DNA of 64,000 nt from Chamaelirium japonicum (Eukaryota > Streptophyta > Magnoliopsida > Liliales > Melanthiaceae), in assembly GCA_947650365.1 (NCBI GenBank), contig OX393555.1, positions 11,608,340 through 11,672,339 of the forward strand, in the 5' to 3' direction. Below, piece after piece: positions 11,401 to 20,965 of this stretch. A program made the position numbers and the translations under genes. Positions within the stretch are counted from its first letter, which is position 1; each line of letters starts with the position of its first letter. A model generated the notes under the pieces. It worked only from the letters and a program-made list of their open reading frames with translations. It was not told the DNA's origin and searched no databases.

Positions 11401-11513
11401 TCAAGAAGATCTTCACTTCCAACTATATTGAAGCGAAGAAGGTGGGCGACAGCTGCGAACCAGTGGCGACTCTGCCTACCAGTGGCAAGTCCCTCAAAAG
11501 GTACTTTGCCTAA
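5433..11513 (+). CDS. Gag-protease polyprotein of the non-autonomous LTR element
   Basis: This single uninterrupted frame of 2,026 aa starts at the first ATG, 72 bases inside the LTR; an upstream TTG is not needed. Residues about 130-190 are coiled-coil-like, followed by a Pro/Ala-rich linker. The plant retrotransposon Gag domain spans about 285-445, with landmarks LKGNAFDWYVDLP and a W..M...F..RFY motif. A retropepsin-like aspartic protease lies at about 1014-1125, with the active-site motif D-C-G-S at Asp1038 and the flap-side motif LLGRPWL. The usual residue after Asp is Thr or Ser, so Cys is a deviation. SVFERLG and SAFDRLG motifs near 1440-1460 are typical of Tat-lineage proteins. Residues about 665-1390 are partly duplicated at 1538-2000, without the protease. 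Gag would form the particle and package the RNA; pol functions must come from elsewhere. The frame is intact despite its length, which fits a young, possibly functional copy. Confidence 0.9.
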   Translation: MAGTNNDAFAPSLSPIAESPLLRHGDPVNPEGDAPPMVRVYTRRTRTLADIFVPEATIEDARQSADEALVHEETSLDPGAHVQKFGEDQPQPRTSSGSPADVAPPLQGANINHQPEASRRNYVSDDDGEDANMQHRDVLRHHPPSALQLQVMQMSEHMAQITRLMEEKDRHINTLLQKLSAKDAAAVGQPVASPVAAPVPSSTPAPAEVAPTIQAVTPALSSAPVPLEVVYPAPASAATQPPATATMNAQQVQALIADMMRSHGSGLPPITAAYSKPYTTRIQQLRFPVGFQPPKFQHFDGKGNPRQHVAHFIETCNNAGTYGDEMVKQFVRTLKGNAFDWYVDLPAGTIDSWDQMEREFLNRFYSTRRTVSMIELTAVKQRKDEPVIDYIDRWRNLALKSRDRLSEDSAIEMCTQGMHWGLLYILKGIKPRSFEELATRAHDMELSLANRGDSKNKDFLEIEKKDKPPATKLKQVNVADVASTSKPLKIGGKPDQKKGVAIPPPPPLRQRMTLEELEAKEYPFPDSEVSSMFDQLLQEKMIELPPSKRPEQMHRVDDPLFCKYHRVVSHPIERCFVFKERIMALAKQGKIEIDSGEVATANMTSITFGSFSPVLVAARRSMPKLRINRQAPIAKSTSQPKVSKRRQHTPALTEEETPLPRGQSSLMPAPLPSNTASQRTLQRRYEQGDPEVGLLGQPSGKFDYYVLYSKPSSVLVNEIKPTGWESEDAPVEPREEQVPSSQATSQYALQKRYEQGDPEVGLLGQPSGKFDYYVLYSRPLSIPIDEIKPTGWGSEDEPVEAQEEQVSSREPVASVDHHPSEGESTDEEAWIMLPRRRKPWQEKKLKQDRMMRGFTKRRTYKKKGKAPGRKAFKVPPASQDDILQQSLPEPTTLQEFFPDHFLPADQHIKVSCCMVEVHEVSEGKNEGDTSEEGDSTDEGDDSDEGGTASRDEAILHMPLVEALHLPKKARLAMAAALADPDSYKKKKKDDQKRKAVAACDATITFSDEDLQLGTRLHNRPLYVSGYIKEKPVNRILLDCGSAVNILPIQTMRQLGITDDQLSPSQLVIQDFNQGGQSTVGIIRLKLSIGPLDTKVLFHIIDCQTSYRLLLGRPWLHENGIVVSTWHQCLKYYEEGVERCIVADDKPFNEAEAHLADAKFYQAKGLVAEVLPAKAPRAQKIEEVKQDKTPLPVNSALPSDEARLKVQGTPKPRQRMRISFEPRAMQHTPLPAQTAPVLRLAPQWLRKSKQSPSTPTRKLAPSLSQANVITLQEMTVPLPSLTQAPNPSRPVESADLEQLGFKPEGSWGQNATKLLFRAGYNEESAMGTLPPAATPHGMTRTQARLFQNGEQIPSNRRGIGSSQNLLVIRTAAKKTFTSNYIEARMVDEAAEESTISDARSTYLSRPDSRRRRQRVRCQALLRQQTRGGKDWSNRKRKSVFERLGPVKQSKKKSAFDRLGIPIEDFVSTPTHPPMEAVNHISITDPDNGDTSTSDDELQDAPSVLAEGGQSTVDDSKKGGSPRRRRRHTSSVPRAKSLLSWGQPSLMQALPLPNEATSRHLLKARDEQRSPEVNLLGQPSGKIDYYVLYSRSPSIPNEEIKPTSWGSEDESVQSLEVQVLLIKEEPSVATPVLHLGEEDLNTWAMAPRRRRPRRSSYRIARLANHEKDRATRKLLRRKSFKEKNDAPGKKTSKVPPANLKNFLQQSFLEPATLQEFFPNRFLEADQDFKVCCYVMEVHQVLREVDEESDTNIESMGRSIAAYDKLFNKAKAHLADAKFYQVKDLVAEAHPAKALRAQGAKAAAKNKSSPLAKLMTSSSQTVQKVKGAPASRRKIHINIKSSSMRCVPLPAQAASVLRLVPQWLRKPGRSPSTPAKEPASSFSEANFSTLQEMTLPLRGLLHISSSTESSERTSSEELAIKSENTRGQNSTESMFKSSRSKESMAHMGSLPSAAIPHRLTKTQARLCESGEQILPNCRGIGSSQTPAIIKTPVKKIFTSNYIEAKKVGDSCEPVATLPTSGKSLKRYFA

Positions 11514-11534
11514 CGCAAGGTTACCCCCCTTGCC

Positions 11535-11574
<40 letters not shown>

Positions 11575-12647
11575 TGAATAAACGAACTACGTGCGACTTG
11601 ATCCCTCTCAGTAGGGTACGTAGGCAACCTACAAAGGTTCAGTCCAGACAAAAAAAAGAAACATCCCAACGTCGTCCAGGAAGGCCAGTCCAGTCCAGAA
11701 GAGAATGAGTGCATGACCATCAATCCGATCGGCAAACTAAAGGATGACAAGAAAGTCAAAGTCTTGGAGGCGTCAAAGCAGCTCGCCTTCCGTAGCTTAC
11801 ACGCGCCGCAACTCTAGGGGTAAAGAAGCCGTCAACTTCCGACGCGTCGCCAGCTATGCACGCTGCTTTGCAAGGATCGCTCCGACAGCCTTCTCGATCA
11901 CTCCACCCGCTCCCGGCAATTCGCCAGCTATGCACGCTGCTTTGCAAGGATCGCTCCCAACAGCTTACACACGCTGCAATTCCAGGGGTAGGGAAGCAGT
12001 CAACTCTCGACGCGTCGCCAGCTTTCCGCTGCTTCACAAACTCTGCTCCAGAAGTTTTCTCAGTCGCTCGGGCATTCTCCAGCTTCTGAAGCAATGCTTG
12101 ACGTCTCTCCCCCTCGGTCGCAGCTAAGCCCAAGGAAGCGTCCTCCAGCGAAGACCGTCGTAAGCAATGAAGCTCGCCACCCTCCAAAGAAGGTGCGCAT
12201 CTGCTCCGCAGAAAAAAGAGTCGTTGCCTTGAAATCCACCGGGCTCATACAAAAGCTCAGGCCCACCTGAAGGATGGAAACTGCCACTGAAGTCAAAAGC
12301 AGCAATCCGAAGAATGGCGGACGCATAAACAACAACCGCAGCTTCGTGACCTCCACAAAGCCAAAATAACCGCTGGAGCTGTCATCAAGGTCAATATCGA
12401 CAAGCAAAAGACAACCAAAGCAGTCTACTCCTTGTTGATGCTCGTGGCCTCGTCATCCTCTTCAGAACGCCCATCTCGGTGTCCTTCAAGCTAACATTGC
12501 TACCAGAAAGGTGCAACCTCGCTAGTAACTCTAAACCCACGGTTGACCTCACCAATAATCTAGCCAGCCTTCGGAAGGTACTCAGGGGGACGAATCTTGC
12601 AAGGATATGAAAAGTGCAAGACCGATCGAGAGGTAAAGTCAATTCCG

Positions 12648-12681
<34 letters not shown>

Positions 12682-12862
12682 AGCCACCTTCCCTGGCCTT
12701 CAACGCCCCCGACTCATCCTCGCACCAGGCGATCGCCACCACACTCGGCTTCGTCTTTTCGCCGTGCCGTTGTCATTATGCTCCCGCACCAAGAAGACGA
12801 TAACACTCCGCTGAAGAACCTTTCGGCTCCAAGCCGCCGAAGAATGCTTCGCCGCCAAGACT

Positions 12863-13503
12863 GAAGCCTTCGTCATCAAGCGCCGCGCACCATCGCTGCC
12901 GCCGTCGACGAAAGAGGCGACACCGGGAAGACGGAGCAAGTCTCGTGCAACCCCGGGCAGCACTCTTCCGCCGACGGTCTCCAAGCATCGAAGAAACCTT
13001 CGTCTCCAAGACCGACGGAAGCCTTCGTCTTCAAGCGACGCGCACCATCGCCGCCGCCGTCGACGAAAGAGGCGACACCGGGAAGACGGAGCAAGTCTTG
13101 TGCAACCCCAGGTAGCACTCTTCCGCCGACGGTCTCCAAGCATCGAAGAAGCCTTCGTCTCCAAGACCGACGGAAGCCTTCGTCTTCAAGCGACGCGCAC
13201 CATCGCCACCGTCGACGAAAGAGGCGACACCGGGAAGACGGAGCAAGTCTCGTGCAACCCCAGGCAGCACTCTTCCGCCGACGGTCTCCAAGCATCGAAG
13301 AAGCCTTCGTCTCCAAGACCGACGGAAGCCTTCGTCTTCAAGCGACGCGCACCATCGCCGCCGCCGCCGACGAAAGAGGCGACACCGGGAAGACGGAGCA
13401 AGTCTCGTGCAACCCCAGGCAGCACTCTTCCGCCGACGGTCTCCAAGCATCGAAGAAGCCTTCGTCTCCAAGCCGACGGAAGCCTTCGTCTTCAAGCGCC
13501 GCA
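12863..13503. repeat. Tandem repeat, about 155-bp unit, four full copies
   Basis: Units starting GAAGCCTTCGTC begin at 12863, 13018, 13173, 13325 and 13479, giving periods of 155, 155, 152 and 154 bp, the last copy being partial. Each unit contains GACGAAAGAGGCGACACC and GGCAGCACTCTTCC-like blocks. Copies are nearly identical, so the expansion is recent. The 152-bp unit lacks three bases at a CCG run. Confidence 0.9.
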
Positions 13504-13859
13504 CACCACTCGCGCAGCTTGAAGCCTGGCCGCCGCCCGCCTATGCCGCGCCGGCGCCGCTCCACACACCCGTCGTCTGCGCCACGTACCCATGTCACCT
13601 GCACTCAACCCCGCGCGCCGAGCCGCAGCTGCGCCCCACGCCCGGCCAACTCATAGTCGCACCGCTATTGCCACTGCGTTCCACCTCCGACCCGATCAGG
13701 GCCCGCCTGACTCAGAGTCGCACCGGCGGCCGCCCTCGTTGCTTCTGCGACCGCGCCACTCGCTCCCGGCCCCCGCGCCGCGCATACCGCAGCCAGCGCT
13801 GTGGGCCGTCGCCGCCGCTGCCCGCTCCGATAGCCGCGCCGCCTGCCGCCTTCGCGGAC

Positions 13860-13914
<55 letters not shown>

Positions 13915-14496
13915 GCAGCAGCAGCCTGCACCGCGCCCCCCTCCCCAATCAGCACCCGACACCAAAGGAAAAGAAAAAAAAAAAAAAAAAAAAAAAAAGG
14001 GAGGGAAAGAAAGAAAAAGGGGGGGCCTGCAGCCCCCCTCCTTCGCCGCTCGACTCGGGGACGCCGGCCCGACTCCACCCGCGCGCCACCTCCGTTGGCC
14101 GTCGCGCCCGACCAAGCCGTCGCCGCCCCGGCCTCTGGCCTCGCACCACCCGCGCCCGGGCCCGCCACCGCGACGCCCCAGCCGCCCCGCGCCAGGGCCC
14201 CTCCGCGCATGCCGCAGCCACCGTCGCTCGCCCACGCGCCACCCGCTCGCGCCCCGCGCCAGGGCCCCTCCGCGTGTGCCGCAGCCCGTGCCGCGACCTC
14301 CGACCTGCGCCCGGGCCGCCACCGCCACCGCAGCACCGAGCCGCTGCTGCCGTTGCGCCCGCCTGCCACCTGCGCCCGTGCGCCGCCCCCGCGCCTGGCC
14401 ACCCAGCCCCGGCCACCGCGCGCCCGCCGCCGCCCGTGCCGCCGCTGCCTGCTCCGCCTACCGCGCTGCAGCCTCCGCGAACCAGAAGAACCAGAG

Positions 14497-14587
14497 AAAA
14501 AGGAAGAGAAAAGAAAGAAAAGAAAAGGAAGGAAGAGAAAAAGGAAAGAAGGAAAAGAAAAGGAAAGAAAGAAAAAGAAAAGGAAAG

Positions 14588-14623
<36 letters not shown>

Positions 14624-14680
14624 GAAAAGGAAAGAAAAAAGAAAGAAAAAGAAGGAAGAGAAAGGAAAGAAAAAGAAGGG
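14497..14680 (+). repeat. Purine-only low-complexity block
   Basis: This is about 180 bases of GGAAAGAAAAG-type sequence, all purine on the plus strand, with an internal run of about 17 A. Similar purine tracts occur in both LTRs (3558-3660 and 18725-18827). It could form triplex DNA or act as an internal polypurine tract; this is inference only. Confidence 0.8.
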
Positions 14681-14994
14681 CCCGCGAGCCACTGGCACCC
14701 GTACCGCAGCTCGCGCGCCGCTCGGCCATCGCCTGCCACTGCTGCTGCTGCTGCCTCCGCGAGCCACCACCGCCGCGGCACCCCGGCCTTCACGCGCGCC
14801 GTAGCTAGCCACCGTCGCTATTGCTGTACTCCGTGCACACAAAAAAAAAAAAAAAAAAAGAGAAAGGAAAGGGGAGCTTCGCCTCGCTTGCAATGGCTCC
14901 ACCTCCTCCTCATCGAGCCGAGGTGCGTCACTATCGCCAACACTCCGCCCGGGTGCATCGCCTTCATCTTCGCGCCTTCGTCACCCGCGCGCCG

Positions 14995-17778
14995 TGCTAC
15001 AACTTTAAGTAGTCCTAATTAAGGGACTAAAAAGTGCAATTTAACCCCAAGTATAGGGTGTGTAGCGAAGTAGTAATCTCGGTGAGTCCGAGGTCGATTC
15101 CACAGGGACTGAAGGACTAATGGGAACTAATGTGATGACAGTGCGTGAATGTGAATGTAATTCAGGGTTTTCCACTGAGAGTGGAGCACGAATGATGAAA
15201 CTACGTTATTAAATTAAAAGGAATTAACTATTGCAATTAATTAAAAGGAGGTTACGATGGAAATGAGGCTAAGGCATCTGGGTTCAACCTAGTAGTATCT
15301 TATGTATTCTTTTGATCAGTAACTATATATGATGATAGCATGAAAATTAAGTTCGGACGCATGCTACAGAGGTCTTTAAGCATTGCACATGCCCGGAGTC
15401 GATGTGCAATCAAAAGGACTTGTACACATGCATCGATTTCTAAAGATATGCATCTATCATACTAAAATAGATTAAAAAGCATATGACGAGAGACTCGTGA
15501 AGCTCGTGTCATCAAGCCACAGGGATTCGCAAGCATTACGTATGCCCGGAGTCAATACGGAATCAAACGAATTTGCAAGCTAGATGCCATACATCTTAGA
15601 ATAGTGTCATTCATATAGGATTCAATCATAAGACAATTAAAACATTATTACTGATCAAAGAAACACATAATAACTACTAGGCATCCCCCATAGCCTTAGC
15701 TAGGGGTTTAGCTGTGCATGTTCATAGAGTTTAACATAGAAGCATAAGTGCAAGCAAACTCCATTAAAGAAATACGAAGGATGGCGCTCGTGGATGATGG
15801 CTTCCGGCGATGGTGACGACGTGCGATGACGGTGATGGCGTCGATGACGGTGATGGCGTGGATTTGGCGACGGTGAAGCGTGGCTCGGAGACGATGGTCC
15901 GGGGGTGGTGTTCTGGTGAAGTTCGGGCTAATGGTCTCGGTGGTGGAAGATGGTGGTGCTCGGGCTCTCTAGATGGTGAAAAAATCCGGCCTTTGTGGTT
16001 TGATGAATTTCGGCTAATGGTTCCACCCCTCCTCACGTCTTCTTAGGTTCAGCCCCTATATAGAGAAGAGGGAGTCCGGTTTAGGCAAGGAGAGAGAGAG
16101 ACGTTCGGATGAGAGATCGTGAGGGATCTAGAGAGAGAAGAGAACGGGATAGAGAGAAGATGGGTCGTGGGTCTCGGATATGGTAATGAAGAGAGAGAGA
16201 AACGATCGGGTGGAGAGAGATATAAGGAAAGAGAGAGAGACGTCCCGGGTTAGAGAGAAGAACGGAGAGAGAGATCAGGAGAGAATCCGAGAGGACATGA
16301 GGGAAGTGCGGACGGCTGTGATGTCAGTTTAGTGAGAGAAGTTCGGGGGGTGCTCGGGTAGTTATGGAAAGAGAGGGGAGAGAGATGATCGGGTAGAGAG
16401 AGATAAGGAAAGGAGAGAACGATGGGCTCGGACGGTTGTGATTGGGGCGGCTGGGTCGGTCTGGAGAAAGAGAGAGGAAGTCGGACGGGACTGGAGAGAG
16501 GCTGGGCGCATGGGTCGGGTCCTCGGACGGCTGCGATTTAGTCCGCGGACGGCTGCGAGGGATGGAGCTGGGTGCAATGGGTTTGCACGGGACACCTGTT
16601 ATCAGGTTTTCCGAGAAGGTGGTTATGCATGGGGTTTAGTTACACGAACGGCTGTGATTAAAGTGGGAAGAAAAGAGGGAGCTGGGTTTGAATGGCTGCA
16701 TGTGAGGGGGGAAGCACACGGACGGCTGCGATTTAGTCCGGATGGGAAGGAGTAAGGACGTGGGCGATTCGATCTCATGCATGGGATTTTTCATGGATGG
16801 CTGCGATAAGACGGATGCGATGCTTATGGAGCATGAGGTTATGAACTAGATGGATGCGATGCGATCGGACGGGTAAGAGTGAATTTATGAGGACGGGCCT
16901 CGGCCAGCTGGGCTCATACATGGGTCGCACATGGCTCGGGGACGTGCTTGGATATCATGATGGCCGGGTCAGATATTATCAGGTTCGGGGTGGTCATGGA
17001 CTCCGAAAATTCGACCGAAACCCGAACCGCAACATTGGGCATGGGTATGCATGGATCTCGGGTTTGTGCGAGGGATTTGCTAAAGAGATTGGATATCAAG
17101 GGTTTTCACGACGTGCATGTTTTGGAGTTGAAGTCGGGTCGGATGCATGGGTGCCATTGGATGGTTGCGATAGGTGTGGTGGTGAAATAAGAAAGAGCGA
17201 AGGACGGACCCGGGTTGTCTGGTTTCAGGTCAAATGGGTCACGTGGGAAACGTAATCACCATCATCCAAACTCATCATCAAATCCATCATCGCTCCTTTG
17301 CATTCATGTAGTCATCTTCTGATGCGAGTCGTGCGTTGCAGCGGCTTGTTGAAGTCTTCCATTGGCTAGACTCTTCCAAGTACCCTTTTCCTTATCGTTC
17401 TTCAGCATAGGCCTCCAAACGAGCTGTGTGACCTCCGTTGACTCGTCGTGAGAATGTCCACCATACTATCATGATGCCCTTTATCCAACTATGTCGAGTA
17501 TCGGGTCAATTCCCTGAAAATCACATATGAAATGACGCGTGTAAGGATCCAATATGATTATCGATAAAAATGATAATTTGAACTACCGAGCTCCGTATTT
17601 TTCATGCATGTATCGTATAAGTGCGAACCAATATACCGTTATGTCCGTATTAAAGTCTACTATGCATTGGTACAAAGAAAATAATGCGCTTTACGAGTAT
17701 ATGAAAAGTTTTACGTAGAAAAGCGATGATAATGCAGTAAGAAATAAGCGATAAAATGCATTATTTGGAGACTTAACA
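14995..17778 (-). mobile_element. Nested solo LTR, 2,784 bp, TSD CGCCG
   Basis: The insert starts TGCTACAACTTTAAG and ends GGAGACTTAACA (TG..CA). It is flanked by a perfect CGCCG duplication at 14990-14994 and 17779-17783. On the minus strand its downstream end carries AGTCCCTGTGGAATCGACCT and a TACACACCCTATACTTGGGG block, a layout common in the U5 region of plant Gypsy LTRs, so it reads right to left. A TATATAG box is at about 16057-16063. No gag or pol is inside and no second LTR was seen, hence a solo LTR. GA-rich stretches (16085-16500) and repeats of CGGACGGCTGCGATTTAGTC type fill the U3. Confidence 0.85.
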
Positions 17779-18202
17779 CGCCGCCATGGGACTACGTCGA
17801 GACATGTTGCTTTCGTCTTCACGCTCCCGTCTCTCCTAAGTCGCCTTCGGACATCGTGCAACGGTCGCCGTCGACAATCGGCCTCGTCATTGCGCTCCCA
17901 CACCGAGGGAGGGGCGACAGTCCTCCGCAGAGATGCACCGTCGCCGTCATCGCACTCCAGTCGCCCTCGCGCCAGTCTCGAACTCCGTGCAACGGCCACC
18001 TTTGACGTCCGTGCAAACTTTGGAGCAAAAGAGGTCCGCAACGAAGAAGATGATCGAAATCATAGCGAAGGTCTTCTCTACAAGCAAGAGCCACAGCCAA
18101 CTGCTCGCACCGGCACTCAGCTCTGCGCGCCGCACGCCGCTGGCCTCGTGCCCAGCCGCCGCAGCCCTGGCGGACCCTGCCACTTCCACTGCAGCTCCCG
18201 TG

Positions 18203-18252
<50 letters not shown>

Positions 18253-18403
18253 AAGAAGAAGAAAGAGGAAGAGAGAGGCGGCAAAGGCAACTCGCACCTC
18301 AGCCGCGCTCCCCCAACCCTGCCCACAAAAGGAATCAAGGACAAGCGCTCTACGATTCTTACGCGTCCAGACCCTACACGCTCTCACCGACGCACTCGTC
18401 CTT
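17779..18403. other. Non-coding internal region of the 17.3-kb element (right part)
   Basis: This is the continuation of the host element after the nested LTR. It contains a 47-base A run at 18203-18249 followed by a purine-rich stretch. There are no coding domains. Confidence 0.7.
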
Positions 18404-18411
18404 GAGGGGGC
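18404..18411 (+). other. Polypurine tract
   Basis: GAGGGGGC lies three bases before the 3' LTR, within CTTGAGGGGGCATTT. This is where plus-strand DNA synthesis would be primed, and it confirms the element's orientation. Confidence 0.75.
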
Positions 18412-18414
18412 ATT

Positions 18415-20527
18415 TGTAGACACACGAATTTCGTCGGACCCGAACCCGACTTACGTGTGTCAACGCGGATGCAAACCCGACACGCGGACCCGACTCAAAG
18501 GCCCCTACGTGGATGCAAACCCGACACGCGGACCCGACTCGCGCGCACCGATACGGACCCGGACCCGACTCGCACCTAGCAAAGAGGAGCGGACCCCATG
18601 CGTCAAGGGGGGCCGGCCCCTACTAGGGTCCGAACCCCATGGGGCCGGCCCCTACTAGGACCCGAGCCACATGGGGCCGGCCCTAGTAGGACCCGAACCC
18701 CATGGGGGGCCGGCCGGCCCTGCAAGGAAAGGGGAGAAAAAGAAAGAAAAGAAAAAGGAAAGAAAAGAAAGGAAAGAAAAGAAAAAGGAAAGAAAAGAAA
18801 AGGAAAGAAAAGAAAGAAAAGGAAAAAATACCGCCATGCGCGGGGGGAGGTAGCGTATGACGTCTGCACACACGCGGATCTGCGCCGATCCCTCGATCCG
18901 ACGCACAAGACGAAGCGCCCGATCGCCATCGATTTCGTGCGCAAAGTCCAGCCATAATTGCACCCGCCAGAAAAGGAAAACAATTAAATGTTATTCCCTT
19001 CATCAATGGATGAATAAAATCCGGGTAATTATGAGAGAGATACAAAAGAGATTTAAAATTAAAAAGTTTCCATATCTCTCTCCCCACCTCTTTGCCTATA
19101 AATAGAGGGGGTGGGGGAAGGAAAAAATGGTCGAGAAATTGAAGACGAAGCGCCAGAGCTCTGCAGAAGAGAGCACGCTTCTTCATCGACCCAAGGCTTC
19201 ACGAGGCACAGTCAAGCCTGTCCCGAGGGATCGGCTTACTGAAAGTCCTCATCAACGTGAAGGCCCTTGCGCACGACGATCGCCCCTTCGACTCCGTTCA
19301 CGAAGAAGAAAGCTCGGAGAAGAAGAACCCTTCGACTCCGAAGACGCCAGAAGCAAAGGCCGGAGAAGAAGAGGAGCGGCACTACCCCGTCGTCTCCAAC
19401 AAGCTTCGACTCCGATCAAGCCCAAAAGCCCGGAGAAGAAGAGGAGCGGCACTACCCCGTCGTCTCCAACAAGCTTCGACTCCGATCAAGCCCAAAAGCC
19501 CGGAGAAGAAGAGGAGCGGCACTACCCCGTCGTCTCCCACAAGTCCTCGATCCCGATCAAGCCCCAAAGCCCGGAGGAGAGAAGCGAAGCGTCATCACCC
19601 CGTCGTCTTCGACAAACATCTGCACCATCCACGAAGAAGAAAGGCTGGAACAGATCATCTGAAGCGTCGCCACCCCGTCGTCTTCATCAACAAAAGCCGA
19701 CGCCACAACCGTCGCACGGAGATCGGTGCTACCCCCACCATCTTCGAAAGCATCCTTCGACTCTGATCACGCCAAAGAAGCCCGGAGAAGAAGAGAAGTC
19801 CCGTCAACACGCAAACCGTCGAAGCACCAAAGAAGTAGCCCACGTCGTTCGAGGAAGAAGATCGAGTTGACGCTGAAGCTAAAGCCAACGCAAGAAGTCG
19901 AAGCAAAGCCCCAGTAAAGCCCGCGCCAAAGCAACGCAAGGGCCAAAGCCAAGCGACTACGCCGGCCACGAGCAAAAGCACCGCACGTTCTAGCCGATAC
20001 GACGCGAAGTCCGGAAGAACGAAAGCATCGCAAGTCTCTCCCAGCTACGTCCAAGTGCAAGCGCCAAAGCAAAGCAAAAGCCAGAGCCACGCCGGAGCCA
20101 AGCTAAAGCCAAAAAGCCAAAGCCAAAGCCAACGCCAAAAGCTCGATCGACGCCGCGAACCGACGATCAAGGACACCGAGGTCAAGCAAGGAACGAGGAA
20201 GACACGAAGACCGAGGAACGAAGCCGAAAACCCCCTAGCCGAGAAAGCGCGAAGCACGGAAGGGACAAAGCAACGGTGGACATTCCTTAGCCTCTCCAAA
20301 ACCCTCTCCCTGTAAAACCCCTGTCCTGGGCAGCCCCTTCAGAGCTCTCGCACGAACACCACGTGGAGACGCGGATCAAAGGGATCCCCCAGAAGATCTT
20401 TCCCACAATCCCCTGATCAAAACTCGCCGCAACCCGGACTCGCTACACCCGAGCAACCCGGGTCCCGGCCACAATTGTAATCTCGTTTTGTGCAATAAAG
20501 CCGACCCGTACCTTTTTTGCGCATACA
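18415..20527 (+). repeat. 3' LTR of the 17.3-kb element
   Basis: This repeat has the same length as the 5' LTR (2,113 bp). The single difference found by eye is C at 19736 against T at 4569. Promoter and polyadenylation motifs sit at the matching positions (19097-19104 and 20494-20499). Confidence 0.95.
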
Positions 20528-20965
20528 ACCACATACCGGCGCAAACAACAACAAGACCGTCCCATCGGCGGAATCAACAACCACCGTCACTCCGGCGGAA
20601 TATAAGGGCACAAAGCCACACAACATCGCTACATAGGCGCCGGCAGACAACCAAAATCACCAAGCCCCCTGCCACACCTGTGGAAAACAAGGAGCACCAA
20701 GTCCCCTAAAATAAAGAAATAATGCGAGTTTTGTTTTGTTTTGTTTTTTTCATGGAAAGGGTGGGTCACCACCGGACCCCCAAATCGAAACGCCACATAC
20801 CGGCGTAAGCAACAGCAAGACCACCCCATCGACATAATCAACAACCACCGCCACTTCGGCAGATATAAGGGCACAAAGCCATACAACACCGCCACATTGG
20901 TGGACACCCAGAATCACCAAGCCCCTTGCGACACCGGCGGACAACAAGGAGCAGCAAGCCCCCTA
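20528..20965. repeat. Remainder of tandem unit B and unit C
   Basis: After the ACCAC target duplication the sequence resumes the unit broken at 3247. Unit C follows (GTGGGTCACCACCGG at 20761). Removing the 17,280-bp element and one TSD gives unit spacings of 307 and 258 bp. Both units carry the AATCAACAACCACCG and ATATAAGGGCACAAAGCC blocks. Confidence 0.7.

Larger units (their letters stand above)
11514..14994. other. Non-coding internal region of the 17.3-kb element (left part)
   Basis: No pol domain is present. The region holds long A tracts at 11536-11572 (37 A), 12648-12679 (32), 13861-13911 (51), 13974-13998 (25) and 14841-14859 (19), a 155-bp tandem repeat and a purine-rich block. Between about 13500 and 14470 the DNA is extremely C+G-rich. 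Long Arg/Pro/Lys-rich open frames here follow from that composition and are not called as genes. GGGGGCA-type motifs like the polypurine tract recur in the preceding gag frame. Confidence 0.75.
3248..20527 (+). mobile_element. Non-autonomous Tat-like Gypsy LTR element (TR-GAG type), 17,280 bp
   Basis: This is a complete LTR retrotransposon. Two 2,113-bp direct repeats with TG..CA ends (3248-5360 and 18415-20527) are flanked by a perfect 5-bp target duplication, ACCAC (3243-3247 and 20528-20532). A primer-binding site follows the left LTR and a polypurine tract precedes the right one. The only credible coding region is a Gag-protease frame. Reverse transcriptase, RNase H and integrase were looked for in the remaining 6.9 kb and not found, so the element must use enzymes from another copy. 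Plant elements of this build are known as TR-GAG or large non-autonomous derivatives. The LTRs show one difference (T at 4569, C at 19736), which implies recent movement. A solo LTR is nested at 14995-17778. Confidence 0.95.

Noticed and set aside
13407-15022. Open frames of 317-476 aa rich in Lys, Arg, Pro and Ala
   Set aside because: They run across A tracts, purine blocks and a CCG-rich stretch in overlapping frames on both strands, with no domain. Composition explains them.
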